Source: Scolanthus callimorphus
Lineage: Eukaryota; Cnidaria; Anthozoa; Actiniaria; Edwardsiidae
NCBI GenBank assembly: GCA_033964015.1
Contig: CM066922.1
Span: 1,504,856-1,568,855, forward strand
Length of the DNA stretch: 64,000 nt
Direction of reading: 5' to 3'
This document shows positions 8,179 through 18,857 of this stretch, one piece after another. The translations under genes were made by a program, and so were the position numbers. How positions within the stretch are numbered: position 1 is the first letter of the stretch; every line of letters begins with the position of its first letter. The notes beneath the pieces were generated by a model, which saw only the letters and a program-made list of their open reading frames with translations, was not told where the DNA came from and made no database searches.

Positions 8179-10092
8179 GTAAATCTTGGAATTATTTTCA
8201 AAAATGAGGAAATGATAGACATACTGAGAGAACTTCATCAGTGGGTTCCTTCTGAGGGGGAAGATGGAAAAATGACCAAGGTTCCTGTTGTTGGTGACCA
8301 ACTGACAGAGAGGTGTTGAAGGCCAATTTTCTGTTATAAATGCTTACACCAAAGAGCGCAGACTGGAAGGACTGGTGTTCCAACTTGCTGACTGGCACCA
8401 TGAAAACAAATTCTTAGCAGTAAGAGGAATGGTTATACATTATCTTACTTTTTGTTATGTTTAATACAATGTGAATGATCAGACATGGAAGGAAAAAGTC
8501 CCATAACCCTAAATTGAGACCCCACCCAAATCTCATTAAGATACAAAAAAAATGGCTTTCATACACTCAAAAATCCCAGGCTATGTTTTGTTTCCTTTGG
8601 GTGGCTACAAATTGTCAATTTTTCTCTCTTTAGTGCACAAGTGTATGCGCAGAACTAACAAAAATATACACCCAAGGGAATTACATGATCTGAATTGAGT
8701 GGCAACAAGATGTAAATATTGTTAACTGATTTTGTCTACTCCAAAGGTTTTTGACCCAAAAATATTCTTCTCACTAATCCATGACAAAACATTCAGGCCC
8801 CTCCCACACCCAAACCTTGAGAAGGGCTTGAATTGAGCTGGAAAATTAGATAGTAATATTTTTCTGCCATTTCAGCTAATATTTGCAAGATTCTACCTGG
8901 GATCATCGGCGTGTGATACGTCCTCCCTCTTTGCACTGAGAAATCAAATCAACTGGAGAGATGTGGTTTCGGATGCAGAGCGCAAACCAGCTCCTTGCAA
9001 GAGGTTTCTAAACTTGGTCCTGGATGCCCAAATCATTGCAGCTGGCTTGCAGTTCTTTGGGATGCAGTCTGTAGATGATAAGCCCATCAACAATGGTTTT
9101 CCAGAAGCCATGAAAGAAGCCTTAGTAGCAGTGAAGCAGGTTTACCTTAAACGTGTTGTGAATAAATTCATTGCAACATATGTCATCAATAGTGAGTTGT
9201 ACAACAAGCACCGAAATAATGTTACATCACTTGTACAATGGGAGATCCAGAAAGATCGGCAACCAGTAAGTGTTGATGGAAGGTATCCATGCAGATTTCC
9301 TGGTTGTGATTACTCATTTGCAAAGGACAGGGCTCATCGACAGCACCATGAGATGACTCATAACCCCCCTCCAATAATACCAGAGCCACCTCAGCTTGCC
9401 AACACAGCACCAGATCAGACACATCAGAAAGATGATGTTTATGACTATCATTGCAGTCTCATGAATATGGGTCTGCTCTTTCGGAACTTTACTGATGCCA
9501 CCAGGGAAGGAGATGGTAACCGAATTTTAAGATGTATGAAATTCTTCTTGCTACACTATAAACAAGATGGAACAGGGAGTAAAAACTATGCACTGGAGGT
9601 TCTTCATCATTTGTTCCTGGTGCATTCTCAATTAAGCCCTCATGATGCAGAGCGTATCAATTGGAACAGGAGTGTAAACAACAAAGGTGGGTTAGGCAAT
9701 AATGTACCTTTTGATCTGGACCTTAAGCATGATAATCGCATTTTCAAAGACATGTGTAGGGGGCTAGGTGCTAATGTTACACAGGAGAGTGTCCAGAGAA
9801 TGTCTCAGGCTTTTCCTATCTGCAAAAAGGTGACTGAGAACTATGACCAAGAAGTATCTATAAAGAAATTAAGAAAACTTCAGAGGAACACACAAGGAAA
9901 GATATGTCAACAGACCTGATGAGTGTTGTTAAAAGATTAGTCGATGTAGAAGTATTTCTACAGAATGCCAACAGAGAACCAATGCATGCTTTTCCCAACT
10001 GTCCTAGAGACTACTTGCAGGACATCAATTCATTCTTCTCTTGGATAAATGAACACAAAAAGAAGGTGTGTCTTGGAAAGAGACCACGATAA
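8179..10092 (+). pseudogene. DUF6589-family transposon-type gene with C2H2 finger, frameshifted
   Basis: First visible exon 8179-8419 follows a TTGATAG acceptor and ends at a GTAAGAGG donor; it encodes WVPSEGEDGKMTKVPVVGDQ and LVFQLADWHHENKF in different frames. The second exon begins at 8876 after TTTCTGCCATTTCAG and runs LIFARFYLGSSACDTSSLF onward. It includes a C2H2-like finger (YPCRFPGCDYSF...HRQHHEMTH) and the block DGNRILRCMKFFLLHYKQ, YALEVLHHLFLVHSQLSP, WNRSVNNKGGLGNNVPFDL, which I recall as the DUF6589 domain of multi-copy cnidarian and fungal proteins. The frame breaks near 8312 (GG), 8327-8330 (T4) and 9874-9877 (A4); the last 62 residues follow in another frame to 10092. Upstream exons are not found. 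Function is unknown; association with mobile DNA is inferred from copy number elsewhere. Confidence 0.68.
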
Positions 10093-11755
10093 TGCACAAA
10101 ACAGCACGATTGAAGTGTTTTTCTTGTAAGGTGTAGAAGGGGCTTCAGATATTCCATAAAGAAGTCTGCCTATAGTAAAATTTCCAAATTCTTAAGTGAT
10201 TGATTTGGAACTTTGAACACTAATGCAAAAGAAATGTTGAATTTTCTGATAAAGTATGTATATCAGAGTTACTATGCAGCAAAGCAGGGTGTCACTGATT
10301 TCTGACAGAGAACTTTTCTCTTATTCCTGTGAATGAAAGGATAATATTAGATATCACCCACGCATAAACAAGATGAAAGTGACATGCAGAACCACTGTAG
10401 GCAGCCTCCTTAAAGGGGCTCTCGCACGCTTGCTGGCCACTTCTCTGACAAGAAAATAGCTCAAATCGCAATCCAATTCAATCCTCTTAACAGGTCAAAA
10501 CAACCTAGAATTGCATTTGTCCAACACTTGAAAGGTTTTTCCATTAATCTGGAGGATTATTTTGATTACTACAGCAAATGAACATGTGTTTTCACGGTTA
10601 CAATTTTACTTATTTTATTATCACGGTGGACGAATATTAAGCGTGCGAGAGTCAGAAACTGACACTTTTTGTTTTTTGTTTCATGAAACCTTTGCAGCGT
10701 AGTTTTAAAACTAGACATGGTTTCGAGCTATCACACATGATGGTGCACAGCAATGCTTTCCCTTCCCATACCAATTTTTTTTACAGAAAGTGTGCTTTTA
10801 TCTTGCATATTACAAGGACAAGAAATGTTGTATTCAAAATAATGAAACTTCAGTTATATAATTTTATGCCTCAAAAAAGGGTGTACATGCACTCTGCCAA
10901 GGTTTTTGGGGGTAAGCTTCAACATGCATGAGCAAATATAGCACACTTAATTATTTTCACCCTGCATTATTTCATTGTGTGAGGTCATGAGCCTAAATTT
11001 TGTCCAGATTGTCCATAAAAAATCTTATTGGCAACCCTATAGTATAAATAGAATCACGGTTTTTACAAAAAAAAATTAGAGGAAAGTACTGACAACAATT
11101 TCACAGCAGTATCAAGAGGATCGTTTATAGATACTTTGCAACATCAAGTTATAAAAGAAGCCTTTTCAATCATCACAGGAAAATTTTTACTCAAAAATTT
11201 TAAATATATCTTGAAATGATATTGTATATCTTGAAAAAATGTACACAGCACTGTGTATGATGTCACAATTCCTCTTTCTTTTGTTTAGAGTCCATACATC
11301 AAATTCATAAAATGGCTGCTGATTTGAATAACTTTGTTTTGCATGTCACTAGCCTGAGGTGGTCACTGTTGACCTGGAGATGTCTGGATCGGGGTGCTTG
11401 GAAGGCTGTGAAATCCATGCAACATCATACCCGCTCACAAGTGGAATTAATAGTTGATGTAAATGGATAGTGAGAGCCTCAAGTTCCTGTGATTTGTGTC
11501 TGAATTTGGAGATGAGACAAAAGTTAGGCAAAAACAATAGTTATTGAAATGGGCATTTATGAATTTGGTGTTGATTATCTTAAGACTATCCAGAAACGAA
11601 GTCCACTTTTCAATTGTAGAGTAAAATTGCAAAGTTTGGGAAGAATCACTTGAAAACTGCTTGAGATTAATATCATAAAAAAATATCATAATATTTATGC
11701 CTTATTGCAGACAATAAAATTGTTTTCAAATGGAGGATTCCGTATTGACATTCTA
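10093..11755. other. AT-rich non-coding stretch with one possible MITE
   Basis: No gene recognised. The only structure seen is the short inverted pair at 10419-10651. Confidence 0.4.
10419..10651. repeat. possible MITE with 13-bp inverted ends CTCTCGCACGCTT
   Basis: CTCTCGCACGCTT at 10419-10431 is exactly inverted as AAGCGTGCGAGAG at 10639-10651, enclosing 207 bp without coding capacity. No target duplication was identified. Confidence 0.4.
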
Positions 11756-11905
11756 TGTATCCCAAAAATATCCATACCATCCCTCTGGAATTTTTGGAAT
11801 TTCCAAAGAAAAATACTGTATTTGTATGGAAAAGATCAGGTAAATTGACCCCCCACCCCTCCCGAATTTCCAATCCCGGATACGGATAATTTCTGGAAAC
11901 ACACA
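11756..11905. mobile_element. short MITE, TGTGTGGTTCCAGAAAATAT family, copy 2
   Basis: Left end TGTATCCCAAAAATATCCAT and right end ATGCGGATA-type block (GGATACGGATAATTTCTGG, then AAACACACA) are inverted. Between them lie TTTGTATGGAAAAGATCAGG and TTTGG/CCAAT motifs shared with the 27.3- and 54.7-kb copies. Confidence 0.6.
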
Positions 11906-12644
11906 AAATGTAGACTCAGTGCGGTGCGCAAGGGATTGATTATTTTCTGGAGTCAAAGATTTCTGGTTCTCATGACTTTGACAAAGGATAGCAAAAGTGG
12001 CTTTACAACAAATGAAACATATTGGAGGGAAGAACTTACCTGAAAATTATGTCATACTTGGCATTGCTGCTATCACACAGTTTGTCTTCAAAATGGTAAT
12101 GGGCATTGTTTGAGAGAGAGTAGTAACAATTCAAAATCAAATTGTTCAGTTGCAGTAGTCATGGCTGTGCATCAGACTACAAAAAAAATCTATAAATAAA
12201 TCTATGCTCTAAAAAAATACTTCCTAGCCTTTGGTTGCCACACCATCCAAATCATTCTTTATTTTACTAGCTGCAAAAAAATCTAGAGATAAAAGCCAAC
12301 CTTAATAATACACAATCCTGTGTGCTATGGCCATACTTTGTTATTTGAATCTCTAGTGTTCATTCATGGTGTGATAAGAGTTTGAGTGAAGTTGATTGCA
12401 TGATTAATCATCACTTAAGCATAGCATGGTTGTAGCAACTGTGCCACAAGAACAAATGAAACATTCTTCCTACAGAAGATACGTTCCACAAATGATGGAC
12501 ATGTGCTTGTGAATGTTAAAATAAGTCAAGAATAGTGTTAGAGATCAAGAGACATCATCAAGATCTGCAAGGGAAAAATATATAGGTATTTCCATCAAAG
12601 ACAAATCATCATCATTCAAAGTCCAGCTGTCCAACAATGATTCA
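11906..12644. other. no gene recognised
   Basis: AT-rich sequence downstream (on the minus strand) of the RecQ-like pseudogene. It may hold the 3' untranslated region of that gene; nothing else seen. Confidence 0.35.
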
Positions 12645-13265
12645 TTAAAAAACAATACCAGACTCATCTTCAATGAAGTCATCAATCTCAAAATCTGTGT
12701 CATTAAAAATGTTCTAGATCATAAACAGAATGCCACTAGCAATACTTGGCTGCCAAATATCAATGTACATATATACATCCTTCAAGGTGAAGATCTTTTG
12801 GCAATTCTTAAGCACTTGATTGATCTGGTTCTCACTGAAACCAGTCACAAGGCTAACAGGGGTCATTAGCAGGGTAGATGTTCTTATGCCCTGCTCCAAG
12901 CTTTTATTCCAATATTCTAGTTTCAGCTTTAAAATATTCTTGTCATCAGCTGAGACTTCCCTCTCTCTCCCAAGATCAATTGTGCTTGACCGAGTGCACA
13001 GACATTGATCAATGTAAGTAAAACTACAGCACTTCCCAGACTCTTCACACTTGCAGTGCAGCTGGCACACATCACAACATAAATGTGGCACTAGTGGCCT
13101 TTGAATATCAGTGGGCAGAACACCAAAATACTGCAAAAGCACTGTGCGTCTGCAAACCCCACTGCCTCGAACATAGCTGATGATTTCATCATCGCAATTC
13201 CTCAACATTAGATTGTTAAAAAGAATTATTGATTTGCATTGGGTGTCTACCCCTCTACCACTCAG
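12645..13265 (-). pseudogene. RecQ-like helicase, block 3: zinc-binding C-terminal part
   Basis: Third block of the RecQ-like gene that starts at 31604. It opens SGRGVDTQCKSIILFNNLML and carries the RecQ zinc-binding pattern: GSGVCRRTVLLQYFGV, then PHLCCDVCQLHCKCEESGKC, with Cys residues spaced as in RecQ-Ct. A Ser/Asp/Glu tail follows. An in-frame TAG at 12714-12716 interrupts it; the frame then continues through an acidic segment (NDTDFEIDDFIEDESGIVF) to a TAA at 12645. The right edge abuts the terminal inverted repeat of the 13266-20762 insertion. The nonsense codon, the insertions and the damage in block 1 make this copy inactive unless the errors are assembly artefacts. Confidence 0.75.
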
Positions 13266-16200
13266 GTAGATTAAGGCACGGGTCAAAACTCCGCTCGGTT
13301 ATTTCGAGATATTTAATCTCCCTTGCTGTCAAAATCGTCTGCGAAATTGTATCCGAGTAATCCGAGTGCTCGTGTCATTCGTCACCTGAAGTGCCTGTGT
13401 TATTCGAGTCGACAGAAACGCGCCGTAGTAACAGTATCCAGCGGATTTATTGTAAAATGCATGCTCTTTCATGCTGTTTATATGGAGATTAGGGGAAAGT
13501 TAAAAGTCTACTTCAGCTACAAGAGTAGTTTTCTCGCTTTTGCGAAGGATAAAGGGGCGAATACATGGCTTTAACTTCGTCCTCATGAGCCGTGAATATT
13601 TGGTAAGTGAACTATTTATTTATTTACATGCCATTGTGCTAACGAAAGCTATAGTGAGCTTTGTGCTCATTGAATTTACACTACTTTCGTACGTCCAAAT
13701 TATTTTCTTTGGAGTAGTTATAGCTAGCTATTTACATATTCACATAAAGTTATATCGGATGCCCGAGTTTTCTCCAAGCTTAACATCTAATTACATAATG
13801 TCCACAGTAAAATAAGGAATGAAATTGCTGCTATAAGCTTATTAGTAAAGCCAAATCAATTGTACCATATCCATATTTTCACTGATTTCAGACAGGCGCT
13901 GAAGTTTTACGTTTGGTATTCATTGACAATAAAGGTAAGCTTAAATTGCATAACAAGATAAAAAATCCCCACGCCACTGTTCACGAGAAACAATCAAAAT
14001 GTAACCTGAATTAAAAGCGTATCTTCCAATGTTTCAGTAGCTGCTTGCAAAGTCTTTTATGCTTGTATTGCTTTGAAGCTCTCTTGTCAGCACAGATATC
14101 ATCTACAGTAGGCTCTACACAATCTTTGTGCGAAAAGAGAAATGCCTTTTCCCATTCTGCTATTTCTTTTTTCAAATTTCTGTAACCTGACAAGACTTTT
14201 GCTTGGGCAATGGCAAGTTTCTGGTGGTAGTTTTCTTGGCATTCCTTGTCTTGTGGGTGTTGCCATCTTCATCCTCTTGGAAGAAATTTGTTTTCCTGAT
14301 CTCTTTTAACTCTCCATCTTGGTCATATATCTTAACAATGCTATGTGGAAGGGTCACATTCATTGAAAAGCAGCTTTTCCAGCATTCTTGTAGATAACTT
14401 GCTTCAGATTGCAGAGTCTGAGAACGAAAGTGGTGTAATGGTGGTCCTTCAGGTCTGAAAGATGGTTCAGCAGGAGCATCAAAGAACTCGACGCCATTCA
14501 GCACTTGCGTCCACCACACACCCTCTCCACACAAAAGGAAGTCAGAAATTCTCTCTTAATGAGCTTGGTATTCATTTGGGTTCCGGAGGATTATTCTATT
14601 TGGAATTATGGTATTTTGTAAATTTTCAGTTTTTCTTGCAATCTGGAGAATTTTAGACTCTTGCTCCCTGAAGCTGTATTGCTGGTCTTCCAACTTCAAT
14701 TCAGCCTGCATGCGGACTATTCCTGGTGTTATGATCTCTCCCGGTCGCCTACTTAAGTAGCCTGTGCAATACTCTTGAAAGTACCAAAATGACGCTCTTG
14801 TTGCTCAGTATTTACTGATCGTCCACTTATCAATCTTGTTTGGATTGGTGAGTGAGTGGTCAGTGAATGGAAGTAGCGACCATACATTGTTCTTCTTGTG
14901 ATGATGGTTGGGTTGAGGCCTATTACTTCTCTACAAAGCATAGCATGCAGGAAACTTTGATTATGGAGTCTTGGGATGTTTCTTTGGCATCTCGTCTCTG
15001 CCTTTTGATACAGAATCCTGGTGATCTCATTAAGAGTGCTCAAGAGCTCCATAGGTTTTGCTGAAAGAAGACCTGTAAGATAATCAAACATTAAAAAAAT
15101 GTTCAATACCACTTTTAAATTAGCTGAATCGTGCATTATAAAATAACTAAGATAGTACGCGCGCTCTCATTGGTCGACAGGTGTGTTTATATGAGAGTAT
15201 ATAAACACGGTTGTGACGTCACGCCCGGGACGATGTTTGCGCTGTCTTCTTTTTTCATTCTTTATACATTTTGACAAAAATGTATCCAAACACTTGAAGC
15301 AATGAAATTGTGAAAGCAGTGCTGTTTTCTTTTTAGCTATCATTTGTCGTCCCATCCTTAAACCACAAGTTCAAAGAATTGGCTTGTCTTCGACTTTTTT
15401 AGTCAAACGCGTGTAAATTTTCAGGATTGCCAACATTTTCGTACGATTATACATGATATTTTTGTCCTCCGACATCCTCTTCCCTCCCTTTATGAAACGA
15501 TTTCTTTGACTTCTGGGAACTTTTTAAAAGTATACAGCTCGTACTAAGAGGAGAAAAACGACACAAATCAAGTTAAGCGACCCAACTAAATTTCTGGATT
15601 TGGAGACTTTCGGCGAATCGGCTAGCCAAAATGAAAAAGAACAACGAAGACCAAATTATTGAATAAATCACAATTTATTTCATTACGTTCCTATTCAATT
15701 TTTAAAATGATGATCTTTCACAAGCCGAGTAGGTAAAGAATCGTTTGCTAACAAGAGTTGAAACATGAAATTCTTACCGGCGATCGGCGAACATCGACGG
15801 CACTGTCGACGAAACTTTGACTTGAGTTGCTTCAAAAATTCAATACCATCGAGTGACATTTCATGGACATTCGTTCATGCCATCAGCAACAATTGAAGCC
15901 TCCATAGTATCATTCCAGTCTGGTATTTAACATTTTGCTTGATTTTAAGATCGAAACAAGACACATGCTATTTTTGGTTTTTCGATGCCGAATTCGCCTT
16001 TCCAAAACTCGGCAAGTCAACACGAAGGCCGTTCTTGTATGGAAAATGCCTTCGGCTTTGCAATTCTTAACCCGTACATCCCTTCATTGACATTCGCTTA
16101 TGCTTCAATTACCATAAACACCATAGAAGAGGTCAATAAAGTCGTGAAATGTTTCTTAGAAAGCAGTTTTCTCTCGCCTCCCCTTCGCAAAACTTCCAGC

Positions 16201-16356
16201 CAACTGAGTGAAAAACTTGAACACATGCGATATAACACGCCCTCTGATTGGCCCGTTCAGGCCGTCGCGCGGTAAGGAGAATTTATATGTTCACACAGAA
16301 TGTTGAAATAAATTCATTTAAATCTTTCGCTTAAAAAAGTGAAAGATATTTTATAA

Positions 16357-16548
16357 AAGCAATAGAGAACTTTTTCCCAGTATCTACATACTCTGATGCA
16401 AACACTCGGGTAGGTTGGGAGAATTCTCGACTAGTTATGCAGCCACTCGACCTTCGGTCTCGTGGCTGCATAACTGTCTCGAATTCTCCCAACCTCCCCT
16501 CGTGTTTGCATCAGAGTATGTAGACACGGAAAAAGTTCTCTATTGCTT
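16357..16548. repeat. 192-bp foldback (palindromic) element
   Basis: AAGCAATAGAGAACTTTTTC at the left is inverted at the right end, and the complementarity continues inward through CTGATGCAAACACTCG, GGTTGGGAGAATTCTCGA and ATGCAGCCAC to a centre at about 16452 (CTTCGG loop). Almost the whole unit can form one hairpin. Confidence 0.85.
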
Positions 16549-17358
16549 AAAAACAGGTGCTACATGTAGGCACTTTATACAGGATCGAGAGAAGTACTGG
16601 TATTTTTGAGTTTCTAGAAAGATGCCCAGGGGATTAGATATGCCTTTTAGTGGACCATTACCACCAGTATCCAGTAAAGGTTTTGTGCTCATTGATTGAT
16701 TACAGTATGTTTCTAATATTAATATCAAACTTATTTCTTTCCCTCCTTGCTTTTTATCTGAATGTTTGTTTACTACACTGTAAGTTGTTTATTCATTTGC
16801 ACAGTATACCTGCTATGCTGGCATTTTTGATACCATTGAAACTTAGATACTCATGATTATTTTTGTCAGCCTGTCACATTCTGCTCAACAAACACGAGAA
16901 AGACTTATCAATTTAAAAGTACAAATCCTTTGTGTAAGTCAGAATTTCTGATGCACTGAATGATTTGCACCATGGAATCGCATAAACTCCTTCAAAAACA
17001 TTTTTCCCCATGATACTTAAATACTTAAATACAGTAGTACAATAGCAATTTTAATTATCTAGAATCTAAATAATCCTCACCAAGATATAGGTCTTCCAGC
17101 TTCTTTTCTTGGTCTAGAAACATCATGGTTGGTACTCTTGTAATCCCTCTCAGTTCTTCATCGAGGCGATCTTGAAGTTCTGGCCTTAATCCAGCATCAG
17201 AAAGACCTCTCCCCCTGCACTCTTTCTGGAGCTCATCAATTTTTAGGCTACGAAAGGGTTTTACTCCCCCATTCCGTCTGTTTCTTCCAGCCGGGCCAGC
17301 AAGGACTTTCTTAAGACGGTCATCCAGAGATATCAATTTGGACCGAAAACAATATGTT

Positions 17359-17478
17359 ATGTAAGAGTTAAATACCGAGGGCTGAGGCAATATGGCATAT
17401 AAATACCGAGGGCCGTAGGCCCGAGGTATTTATATGCCATATTGCCGAAGACCGAGGTATTTAACTGACTTATTACAT
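17359..17478. repeat. 120-bp foldback element interrupting a transposon exon
   Basis: ATGTAAGAGTTAAATACCGA at the left is inverted as TCGGTATTTAACT... at the right. Inner arms GGCAATATGGCATATAAATA are fully inverted around GGGCCGTAGGCCC. It abuts the coding block KLISLDDRLKKVLAGPAG, which points to insertion into that exon. Confidence 0.8.
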
Positions 17479-18684
17479 GATCTCAGGTGATTTTACTATC
17501 GGGTGGAGCGCATTAACAATTAAAAAATCGAAAATACTTCGTCAAATAAGCGATTTTTAACCATATAAATCAACCAGGGATCTTTATTTTTTCCAGTAGA
17601 GGGATATCCCCTGAGGTTTAAGTCGTATCGGAACAAAAGGATGAAAAATGTTTTGAAAGCTATTGTCGTCAGTGTTGGCTGGGAAATCTGTGATGCCTTG
17701 AATGTCTTTTTTCTTTTCAACTTCTCATAATAACGTGTATTTTGCGTGGCAATTTCACTGCAGAGAAGGTGCCTTTCACAACAGATTTGTTTGCATTCTA
17801 AAGCCCCCATTTCATTAAATTAAAGAATATATCCCTAGAGTGGTTGGGAGACTACAAACAGAAGTGTTTGGCTATTGTTCCTTTAGCTTTCATGCATTCA
17901 TTTTTAAACGACCAATGGAAGTACTTCTTTTTGTACCAAACAACAAAAGAAATCAAAACACCTGTTTTTCGCGATTTTAGGTCGTCATTTTGTAGGAGTC
18001 AGTGCTTGAGTGCTGAACTAGTAGTTCTAAGTTGGCGACTGAGAACGAGTTTCGGAGGAAAAAACAACGCTTGAGGACTCAACACTAAAAGGGTGCATTA
18101 TGCGCGTGAGGAACTCGGCACTCACTGTGTGGTTTCAAGAGATAATACATTTCAAAGTGTCCTGTAGTTGGCGATTGAGAACGACATGGTAAGTTTAACT
18201 AAAGTTCTTATTTATAGTAATTCGTTTTATTATAACAGTTGAAATGGACCGGTCTCGTGAATTTAAATTGCATGACTAACTTGAACGTATTAGACCTGTG
18301 TGCCGTTGATGCTGCGACGTACGAGGTCCATCCTAAATTTGACAAACTGGTAAAATATATTGACGAAAGAAATTTAAAATGTGTTGTGCAAATGTATTCT
18401 TATGAGCTCAATGTTCTAAATATTTTTATTTCTATTTCTTTCACAGTTTGTTTGAGCGTGAAGCAGAAATGGAACCGGCTAGCAAGGTTACCTATAACAT
18501 CTACTTATTCCATATTAATTATAGTTAAATTTAGTAGAAAAGTAGAAAGAATCGCCAATTTGCAATTTAGAGACACACTATTCAGTTAAAGCTAGTAATT
18601 ACAATTTTTTGTTCAAATATATATTTATTTTCAATTTAACCTAGCAAACAACTTTGTAGTATTTATCATTTAGCTGTAAATGTG

Positions 18685-18857
18685 TTTCAGCAACAGAAGG
18701 GTGGGGCTTTATTTGTCTAATTAGTCATAATTGCTCCTCATTATAAATGCGCCGGGTCATTTATGAGAATCAATTGTTCCATAAAGACCCGCGCATTTAT
18801 AATGCGGGTCATTTATGACTAATTATTCAATAATAGCCCCAATCCTCCCTGCTGAAA
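18685..18857. repeat. 173-bp foldback element with inner repeats
   Basis: Left arm TTTCAGCAACAGAAGGGTGG and GGGGCTTTATTTGTCTAATT pair imperfectly with the right arm (AATAGCCCC, CTGCTGAAA). TAATTAGTCATAA is inverted exactly near the centre. Confidence 0.7.

Noticed and set aside
15140..16290. CCAATGAG/CTGATTGG-bearing segments as host promoters
   Set aside because: The same motifs recur beside many repeats in the window, so a MITE origin is more likely than separate promoters.
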